From Pseudonocardia sp. DSM 110487 (GTDB lineage Bacteria; Actinomycetota; Actinomycetes; Mycobacteriales; Pseudonocardiaceae), in NCBI RefSeq assembly GCF_019468565.1, contig NZ_CP080521.1:7006001-7070000 (forward strand): a stretch of DNA of 64,000 nt. Reading direction: 5' to 3'. Position 1 is the first letter of the stretch. The number at the start of each line of letters is the position of its first letter. The notes under the pieces are model-generated. The model was given only the letters and a program-made list of their open reading frames with translations. It was not told the DNA's origin and searched no databases. The position numbers and the translations under genes were made by a program. Of the stretch, positions 58,467 through 64,000 are shown in pieces.

Positions 58467-58796
58467 TCATCGATTGAGGTGTTCCTGCAATGCGTCGAGG
58501 GAGCCGTCCCAGTCGCGGGCGAGCGCAGCGAGGAACTGCTGCGCCACCTGCATCGGGGCGGAGCGGAGCCGGTACCGGACCCGCCGCCGCTCCCCCGGCT
58601 GCGCTGTCACCAGGCCCGCGTCCGACAGCAGGGCCAGGTGTTTGGCAATCGCCTGCCGTGTGATCGGCAAGCGTTCGGCGAGATCTGTCGCTGTGGCAGG
58701 CCCGTGGGACGCCAACGTGGCCAGGATGGCGCGTCTGCTCGGGTCCGCCAGTGCGACGAAGACCTGCTCGGCGATCGCCTCGATGTCAGGCGGCAT
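58467..58796 (-). CDS. ArsR-family transcriptional regulator
   Basis: The 109-residue winged-helix protein (VFVALADPSRRAILATLASHGPATATDLAERLPITRQAIAKHLALLSDAGLV) lacks the Cys metal sites of ArsR/SmtB metal sensors, and ends with a basic wing (GERRRVRYRL). This subgroup usually controls an adjacent SRPBCC (AHSA1) gene. ATG 58796 overlaps the end of the SRPBCC gene by 11 bases; a longer frame to 58826 is not preferred. Here the regulator follows its partner in place of preceding it. Confidence 0.92.
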   Translation of the reverse strand: MPPDIEAIAEQVFVALADPSRRAILATLASHGPATATDLAERLPITRQAIAKHLALLSDAGLVTAQPGERRRVRYRLRSAPMQVAQQFLAALARDWDGSLDALQEHLNR

Positions 58797-59217
58797 CGAG
58801 GTAGTCAACCAGTTCGGCCAGCTCACGCCCCCAGCCGTCGGTGTTGCCGTCGAACGCCTTGCGGTAGGCGTCGTCCGAGAGCTGCGAGAAGCCGCTCTCG
58901 ACCACGGTCAGCCTGGTGCCCGCGCCGGTCGGCTCGAGGGTGAACTCGACGTACGTCCGGCGGGGGTCGTCCTCGGGAAGTCCGTAGATGTGCCATGTGA
59001 AGGCGAAGACCGCCGGCTCCTCGACCCGCTCGACGCGCAGGTTCGCCGAGCCTCCGTCGTCCCACCTCAGCTGCCCCGCTCCGCCCGGCCGCAGGTCGAT
59101 CGTGGCCTTGTTGCCGAACCAGGTGCCCAGCCCCTCTGCCGTGGTGATCGCCGCCCACACCTTCCGCGGAGGGTGGGCGAGGTCGATCGTCCGCTCGATG
59201 CGGTCGGGGAACGCCAT
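58786..59217 (-). CDS. SRPBCC/AHSA1-family protein
   Basis: The 143-residue START-like protein has IERTIDLAHPPRKVWAAITTAEGLGTWFG at the start and GTRLTVVESGFSQL near 100. AHSA1-type proteins are small hydrophobic-ligand or chaperone-like cavities of uncertain function. ATG 59217 lies 5 bases after GGAGG. The promoter shows a TAGCTT -10 hexamer (59257-59262, minus strand) followed by an inverted repeat, the likely ArsR operator. Confidence 0.9.
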   Translation of the reverse strand: MAFPDRIERTIDLAHPPRKVWAAITTAEGLGTWFGNKATIDLRPGGAGQLRWDDGGSANLRVERVEEPAVFAFTWHIYGLPEDDPRRTYVEFTLEPTGAGTRLTVVESGFSQLSDDAYRKAFDGNTDGWGRELAELVDYLDAA

Positions 59218-59233
59218 GTCGGCCTCCATCAAA

Positions 59234-59253
59234 TAGCAACCGTTTAGTTGCTA
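59234..59253. promoter_or_regulatory. Probable ArsR operator
   Basis: TAGCAAC (59234-59240) and GTTGCTA (59247-59253) are perfect 7-base arms with a 6-base centre, placed right after the -10 hexamer and 17 bases upstream of the SRPBCC start. Confidence 0.75.
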
Positions 59254-59319
59254 CTCAAGCTATAGCAGCCAGCGGGTTGCGTCAAGCGTGCCCTGCACGA
59301 ACGTCGGGATCACGGCGGC

Positions 59320-60057
59320 TCAGCCGACCGGGCGCAGTCCGGCGCCGCTCACGACGTACTCCGGCGCGCTCCCCTGATCCCCTGCGACGTCGAGGACGGA
59401 CTTGGCGACCTGGTCCGGCGTGAGGATCGGCTGCAGGTTCTCCACGAAGGTGTCGCGATCGACGCCCTGCCGCGCGGCGTATGCCGCGACCCCGACCGAA
59501 CCGACGCCGCTCGGTGTCAACTGCGGGAGCAGCGCGACGAACCGGATGTCCAGCGCGGCACGTGCCGCTTCGTCAGCCGCATACCCGCGGATGAAGCGGA
59601 TGGCGGCCTTGGCGCTGGCGTACCCGCCGCTGAGCGGGGACCCGCCCAGTGCGGCCCCGCTGGACATCGCGACGACCACGCTGCCCGGAGCGAGCGGCTC
59701 CCGCAGGGCCGCCCGAGTCCAGGTGAAGACGTGACGGGTGTCGACGTGCCAGTTGCGGCTGAACGTCTCCCACGTCTGGTCGTGCACGGGCGCCATGTGC
59801 GGAACAGCTCCCGCGTTGAGCACGAGCAGGCCGGGCCGGTTCTCGCGGATCACCTCGTGCGCGATCGTCTCGTCGGCGGCGTCGGCGGCGACGGGCGTGA
59901 AGCCGTCGCCGAGCTCCTCGTGGAGGGCGAGGAGCGCCTGCTCGTCGCGGGCGATGCCGACGACGCCGGTACCCGCGGCGACGAGGGCGGCCGCGATCGC
60001 GCGGCCGAAGCCACGGCTCGCACCCGTGACGACGGCGGTCGGGAAGGGAACGGACAT
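59320..60057 (-). CDS. Short-chain dehydrogenase/reductase
   Basis: The 245-residue SDR has TGASRGFGRAIA (about 10-21), an NAG motif (LVLNAGAVPH) near 80, Ser in VAMSSGAALGG and YASAK near 147-151. The active site is complete. The substrate is unknown. ATG 60057 follows GGAG. It stands alone on the minus strand, about 95 bases downstream of the serine hydrolase gene. Confidence 0.9.
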   Translation of the reverse strand: MSVPFPTAVVTGASRGFGRAIAAALVAAGTGVVGIARDEQALLALHEELGDGFTPVAADAADETIAHEVIRENRPGLLVLNAGAVPHMAPVHDQTWETFSRNWHVDTRHVFTWTRAALREPLAPGSVVVAMSSGAALGGSPLSGGYASAKAAIRFIRGYAADEAARAALDIRFVALLPQLTPSGVGSVGVAAYAARQGVDRDTFVENLQPILTPDQVAKSVLDVAGDQGSAPEYVVSGAGLRPVG

Positions 60058-60152
60058 GGGACACTCCGAAGGGTTCGGCGATCGGTCGTACATCGAGACC
60101 CGCGCCGTGCCCGAAATCCGTCACTCCTCCCCAGATTCGCCCGTGACCTGCA

Positions 60153-61127
60153 TCACACGCGTGCTGGCACGGCGGCCGACACCTCGGTGAGAAGGCGGCC
60201 GACGTCCTCTCCCCAGTGCGAGGCGACGACAAGACGGCGCGCCGGGTCGACCCACAGCAGGTGCCGGCCGAGGTTGCCGCGAGCGCAGCGGCCGCCGGCC
60301 GGGGCGGACGGGTACACCGTGCGCGCGTCGTTCAGCCACCACAGCAACCCGTAGTCCGGTTTGACCGCGCACGGCGTCCACGTCAGGTCGACCCACTCCG
60401 CGCTGACCAGCGTCCGATCGCCCCACCGCCCGCGCCGGAGGTAGAGCTCGCCCAGCAGGGCCAGGTCGACGGCGTTGATCCAGAGGCCGCCGCCCCAGTG
60501 CGCCCCGCCGCTCACCACGGCGACATCGCGGTCCGACACCCGGACGCGGGAGTTGTGGTAGCCGTGCCACGACCAGGTGTCCGACATCCCCAGCGGACGG
60601 GCGACGCACTCGCCCAGCACGTCGGGGAGCGACCGGCCGAGGAGAACCGTGAGGGCGAGCGCCAGCAGGTTGACGCGCACGTCGTTGTACGCCCACCCGG
60701 TCGCGCCGTCGCCACGGCTCTGGGCGTCCACAGCGGCGGGCTTCCCCCACAGCTCGCCGTCCCACCCGCTCGTCTGCTGCAGCAGCTGGCGCCACGTGAT
60801 GCCGCGGACCCGGTCCCCCAGGCAGGACACCGGCTCCTCGAGCCGCAGCAGCCCGTCGTCGAACGCGAGCCCCGCCACCAGCGACAGCACGCTCTTCGTC
60901 ACGCTGAACGCCATCTCCGGCGCGTGCGGGTCGCCCCACTCCGCGACGACCGCCCCGTCGCACACCACCACGCCACTGGCTCCCGTGCCGGTCAGCTGGG
61001 GGCCGATCACGTCGCGGTGGGACTCGTCACGGTTCTGGGCCGCGCAGTACTCGTCGATCCGGTGGATGCCCGCGGTCACCCGCGCCGCCTGGTCGCGCGC
61101 CGCCCGGCGCACCGCCTCGAGATCCAT
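60153..61127 (-). CDS. Beta-lactamase-family serine hydrolase (second)
   Basis: The 324-residue enzyme has the SxxK motif SVTK (about 75-78), a YND motif (WAYNDVRVN) near 146 matching YxN and a C-terminal GNLGRHLLWVDP strand near 287. There is no signal peptide. It follows the mycofactocin-type SDR by only 2 bases and is probably cotranscribed with it, which hints at ester or lactone hydrolysis linked to that dehydrogenase. Confidence 0.86.
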   Translation of the reverse strand: MDLEAVRRAARDQAARVTAGIHRIDEYCAAQNRDESHRDVIGPQLTGTGASGVVVCDGAVVAEWGDPHAPEMAFSVTKSVLSLVAGLAFDDGLLRLEEPVSCLGDRVRGITWRQLLQQTSGWDGELWGKPAAVDAQSRGDGATGWAYNDVRVNLLALALTVLLGRSLPDVLGECVARPLGMSDTWSWHGYHNSRVRVSDRDVAVVSGGAHWGGGLWINAVDLALLGELYLRRGRWGDRTLVSAEWVDLTWTPCAVKPDYGLLWWLNDARTVYPSAPAGGRCARGNLGRHLLWVDPARRLVVASHWGEDVGRLLTEVSAAVPARV

Positions 61128-61129
61128 CG

Positions 61130-61951
61130 CTACTTCACGGTCATGCCGGCGTCCACCGGGAGCGCCACACCGGTCACGTAGCGGGCCTCGTCGGAGACCA
61201 GCCATGCGACGGCGGCGCTGACGTCCCGTGGCTCGACCAGCGGGACGTCGAGCAGGTTGCTCATGTCCGGGCCGTCGGCGGGCAACGACGCCAGCAACTC
61301 CTGGAGCGCGTCGTTGAGGATCATCGGGGTGCTGACGCCGGTCGGGTGGACGGAGTTCACCCGGATGTTGTGCTTGGCCAGCCAGTTCGCCCAGGTCTTG
61401 GTCAGCCCGACGATGGCGTGCTTGCTCGCGACGTATCCGTCCGCGCCCGCGTCCCCGCTACCGCCCCGCCCGATCAGCGCCATCGTCGAGCCGGTCAGCA
61501 CGATCGAGCCGCCCCTGCCCTGCTCGATCATGATCGGTGCCGCGGCGTGCACGGTGTTCCACACGCCCACCAGGTTCACATCGAGCACTTCCCGGAACGC
61601 ATCCGGTGGGGCGACGTCCTTGGCGACCATGCCGATGCCGGCGTTGGCCACCACGATGTCGACCCCGCCCAGCTGCTCGGCCCCGTCGGCGACGGCCGCG
61701 GCCATCGTCTCCGCGTCCCGCACGTCCACCTCGGCCGTCACGATCCGACGGTCGAGCGCCTCGACCTCGGACGCGGTCTCCGCCAGATCCGCCGCGGTCG
61801 CCAGCGGATAGGCGACGGTCTCCAGCTGGCGGCAGATGTCCACGGCGATCACGTCCGCGCCCTCGCTCGCGAGCCGCACCGCATGGCTGCGCCCCTGTCC
61901 CCGCGCCGCCCCGGTGATCAGAGCGACCTTCCCCTCGAGCCGTCCGGTCAT
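61130..61951 (-). CDS. Mycofactocin-coupled SDR family oxidoreductase
   Basis: The 273-residue protein carries the features of the mycofactocin-dependent SDR subfamily: GKVALITGAARGQGRSHAVRLA at the start, DVIAVDIC, and the insert YPLATAADLAETASEVE (about 48-64). The NAG and YVASK motifs are present. In this subfamily NAD is bound tightly and the electron acceptor is the peptide-derived redox cofactor mycofactocin. No mycofactocin biosynthesis gene is in the window. ATG 61951 follows GGGTGGGC. Confidence 0.88.
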   Translation of the reverse strand: MTGRLEGKVALITGAARGQGRSHAVRLASEGADVIAVDICRQLETVAYPLATAADLAETASEVEALDRRIVTAEVDVRDAETMAAAVADGAEQLGGVDIVVANAGIGMVAKDVAPPDAFREVLDVNLVGVWNTVHAAAPIMIEQGRGGSIVLTGSTMALIGRGGSGDAGADGYVASKHAIVGLTKTWANWLAKHNIRVNSVHPTGVSTPMILNDALQELLASLPADGPDMSNLLDVPLVEPRDVSAAVAWLVSDEARYVTGVALPVDAGMTVK

Positions 61952-62013
61952 GTGCCCACCCTTCGCGTGTGACGGGTTCATCACGTACGGATCAACATCA
62001 TGGTGGGTCGGGT

Positions 62014-62019
62014 TACTTT
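62014..62019 (+). promoter_or_regulatory. -10 element (TACTTT) of the HD-domain gene
   Basis: The hexamer ends 5 bases before ATG 62025; no ribosome-binding site is present, so the mRNA is probably leaderless. Confidence 0.4.
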
Positions 62020-62024
62020 GGCCC

Positions 62025-62744
62025 ATGGACGAGCTGACGCCGAGGTACCTGCTGTCCCTCCCGCTGCACGTCGTCACCGAGGTCTACGGAGAGAAGGGAC
62101 TGCGCAGGCGGTTCCAGCTCGAGGTCGCGACCTTCACCGAGGCCGGACGGTCGGTGCTGGAGCGGGCGTTCCGGCTCACGGAGCGGCTGCACCGCGACGA
62201 CCGCCGGTCCCGCGAACCCGTCCTCAACCACCTGCTGCGCGTCACCCTCCGGATCATGTGTCACTACCAGGTCCGCGACGTCGATGTGCTCGCCGCCGCC
62301 CTGCTGCACGACGCCGTCGAGGATCACCCCGAGGAGCTGGCGGGCGGCGCACCCGAGGACCCCACCACGGCGGCACTCGCCGTGCTGGCGCGCGACTTCG
62401 GCCCACGGGTGGCCGAGCTGGTGGGCGCGGTCACCAACCCCGCATACGACCCGGCAAGGGACAAGGACGACCAGTACCGGGAGCACGTGGCAACCAGCCT
62501 GGCCGGCAACCCGTGGGCCCGTCCGATCAAGGTCTCCGACTTCACCGACAACGGCGTCGGCGTCCTCTACACGGTTGGGCCGAAGGTGCGCCGGGCCGCG
62601 GTGAAGTACGGCCCGCTGGTGCCGGTGCTGCGCGAGCTCGTCGCCCGACCCGACACCCCACTGACGGACGACGTCAAAGCGAAGATCGCCGGCCAGTTCG
62701 ATCTCGCCGAGCAACGGTTCGCCGCGATCCTCGAGCCGAGCTGA
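62025..62744 (+). CDS. HD-domain phosphohydrolase, SpoT-hydrolase-like
   Basis: The 239-residue protein has an HD metal site: His in EPVLNHLLRVTLRI near 67, LLHDAVEDHPEEL near 92-104 and later DKDDQY near 148. The pattern matches the ppGpp-hydrolase half of RelA/SpoT enzymes (HDxVED), without synthetase or TGS domains. It might be a small alarmone hydrolase; this is inferred. It is divergent from the mycofactocin SDR and its last 71 bases overlap the end of the convergent MFS gene. Confidence 0.8.
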   Translation: MDELTPRYLLSLPLHVVTEVYGEKGLRRRFQLEVATFTEAGRSVLERAFRLTERLHRDDRRSREPVLNHLLRVTLRIMCHYQVRDVDVLAAALLHDAVEDHPEELAGGAPEDPTTAALAVLARDFGPRVAELVGAVTNPAYDPARDKDDQYREHVATSLAGNPWARPIKVSDFTDNGVGVLYTVGPKVRRAAVKYGPLVPVLRELVARPDTPLTDDVKAKIAGQFDLAEQRFAAILEPS

Positions 62745-63960
62745 CACGTGGAGCGAGCTGCACCCGGGACAGCAGCAGCGGGCTGGCGAGGATGAGCAGC
62801 CCCGCAACCGTGATCGCCGTGCGCGGGCTCGTGGCGTCGGCGAGCAGACCGGCGAGCGCGCTGAAGACGGCGATGGCCAAGCCGTTGCCGATCGACCAGG
62901 CCGACAGGGCGCGGGCGACGCGGTCGTCGGGCGTGTTCTCGAGCCGGTAGGCGGCGAGTACCGGCGTGAACAGGCTCATGCTGATGATCACCGCGAACTC
63001 GACGGCCATCACGGTCGCGAGGCCTGCGGCACCGGGCTGAACGAAGGCCAGGCCGATCAGCCAGACCGCGCGCAGCGTGCCGACCGTGCGGAGGATCCGG
63101 TGCTGGCCGTACCTCGCCACGACCCGGCGGGCGAGGCGCGATCCGATGAGCCCGCCGACGCAGGGGGCGGCGAACGCGAGGCCGTACTGCCATGGCGCGA
63201 ACCCGAGCTCCCCGAGCATGAGCACGGCGAGCAACGGCTCGGTGGCCATGATCAGCCCGGCGACGAGCAGGTTGTTGACGTAGAGCGCCCGCAGGCCGGG
63301 GTGGCTCATGATGTGCCGCCAGCCGTCGAGCAACTCGCCGGCCCGGACCCTGCTCTCGGTTCGCCGCGGGCATTCCTCGCGGCCCCGGATCGCCGTGATC
63401 CCCAGTGCGGAGAGCAGGTAGCTCACCGCATCGACGACCACGGTCGCCACCGGCCCGAAGATGCCGATCGCCGCCCCGCCCAGCGGTGGCCCGACGGCGA
63501 TCGAGCTCCAGGTCGTCGACTCGAACCGCGCGTTGGCCACGAGCAGGTCCTCCGGCCGGACGAGAGCCTTGAGGCAGGCCCCGCTCGCCGCCGTGAAGGC
63601 GATCTTGGCCGCGGCGACGACGGCCGAGACGACCAGCAACTGGGCGAATCCGAGCCCGCCGAAGGCGTACGCGACCGGGATGGACATCATGGCCGCGAAC
63701 CGGGCCAGGTCCATCGCGATCATCACCGGGCGTTTGCGGCGGAACTCCACCCACGGGCCGAGCGGCAGCGCGATCAGCGCGCCCACCGCAGGCCCGACCG
63801 CGGCGAGGACGGACACCTGAGCCGGGCCGGCATCCAACACCAGCACGGCGATGAGCGGGAGCGCACCGAACCCCAGCCCGGACCCATAGGCGCTGACGGC
63901 GTATGACGCCCACAGCCATCCGAACTGCCGGCCCAGCGCCACGGAACCCCATTTCGACAA
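62674..63960 (-). CDS. MFS transporter (start uncertain, may extend past the window)
   Basis: At least 428 residues with about 12 hydrophobic segments; the first part (FGWLWASYAVSAYGSGLGFGALPLIAVLVL) and EFRRKRPVMIAMDL loop fit MFS exporters of the MefA/DHA3 type. TTG 63960 and GTG 63942 are possible starts, and the frame stays open to base 64000, so the true start may lie outside. The C-terminal 23 codons lie antisense to the end of the HD gene and are basic and rich in Ser. Confidence 0.8.
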   Translation of the reverse strand: MSKWGSVALGRQFGWLWASYAVSAYGSGLGFGALPLIAVLVLDAGPAQVSVLAAVGPAVGALIALPLGPWVEFRRKRPVMIAMDLARFAAMMSIPVAYAFGGLGFAQLLVVSAVVAAAKIAFTAASGACLKALVRPEDLLVANARFESTTWSSIAVGPPLGGAAIGIFGPVATVVVDAVSYLLSALGITAIRGREECPRRTESRVRAGELLDGWRHIMSHPGLRALYVNNLLVAGLIMATEPLLAVLMLGELGFAPWQYGLAFAAPCVGGLIGSRLARRVVARYGQHRILRTVGTLRAVWLIGLAFVQPGAAGLATVMAVEFAVIISMSLFTPVLAAYRLENTPDDRVARALSAWSIGNGLAIAVFSALAGLLADATSPRTAITVAGLLILASPLLLSRVQLAPRVSSARGSRRTVARRDRTGRRSSL

Positions 63961-64000
63961 CTCGACGTTGATCGCCCCGATCGAAGCATTCCGGTCAAAC

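Noticed and set aside
1..64000. CRISPR arrays, tRNA genes, rRNA genes, transposases or phage genes
   Set aside because: None was found on reading both strands. Short tRNA-like structures could have been missed without a covariance search.

Overview
The window is high-GC actinobacterial DNA with dense coding, many GTG starts, ATGA/GTGA overlaps and leaderless-type promoters. The gene set (ftsY, smc, acyP, mutM, rnc, rpmF, DUF177; an AfsR/SARP regulator; an ECF41 sigma factor; a mycofactocin-type SDR) fits Pseudonocardiaceae, and the overall style fits Pseudonocardia. The genus is an inference from gene content only.

Layout. 1-4266 (minus): ftsY start, smc, acyP. 4288-10143: CAP-domain protein, PadR with its membrane partner, MFS transporter, CorA, O-methyltransferase. 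10297-17690 (plus): seven coupled genes, a ROK regulator, a sugar ABC binding protein with two permeases but no ATPase, and three Gfo/Idh/MocA oxidoreductases. 18121-18861: DUF899 protein. 18880-21315 (minus): mutM, rnc, rpmF, DUF177, i.e. the rest of the conserved ftsY-smc-mutM-rnc-rpmF block, separated from acyP/smc by about 14.6 kb. 21364-24755: a hypothetical gene, a likely fused antitoxin-toxin, a GNAT and a membrane glycosyltransferase. 24830-28436 (minus): MacAB-like ABC exporter. 28557-31051: an HTH-citrate synthase fusion divergent from a LeuA/homocitrate-synthase-type enzyme across an AT-rich palindrome. 31068-32734: XRE regulator with two small ORFs on the opposite strand. 33016-38355 (plus): TRAP transporter, KduI, IclR and KduD, a uronate catabolic locus. 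38428-41820: YciI protein, small membrane protein, then a GntR-RpiB-Nramp-like operon whose transporter lacks the canonical Nramp metal motifs. 41943-46809: Cys-motif protein, AfsR-type regulator, AhpD-like protein, serine hydrolase. 47091-50241: proline-rich membrane protein and a MarR-GNAT fusion. 50871-55412: dienelactone hydrolase, quinone oxidoreductase, a small protein and a 716-residue orphan. 55553-59217: SnoaL protein, ECF41 sigma factor, alpha/beta hydrolase, DUF899, ArsR and SRPBCC. 59320-63960: two SDRs, a second serine hydrolase, an HD protein and an MFS transporter that runs to the window edge.

The window is rich in short inverted repeats. Some are probable operators beside the start of a regulator gene (PadR, ROK, IclR locus, ArsR, MarR-GNAT, HTH-citrate synthase). 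Others are long perfect hairpins in terminator positions. One palindromic repeat family has entered the smc coding sequence in frame and recurs near 39.1 kb. A 12-bp perfect hairpin lies in codons 7-16 of rnc, a plausible RNase III autoregulation site. No tRNA, rRNA, CRISPR array, transposase or prophage was seen.
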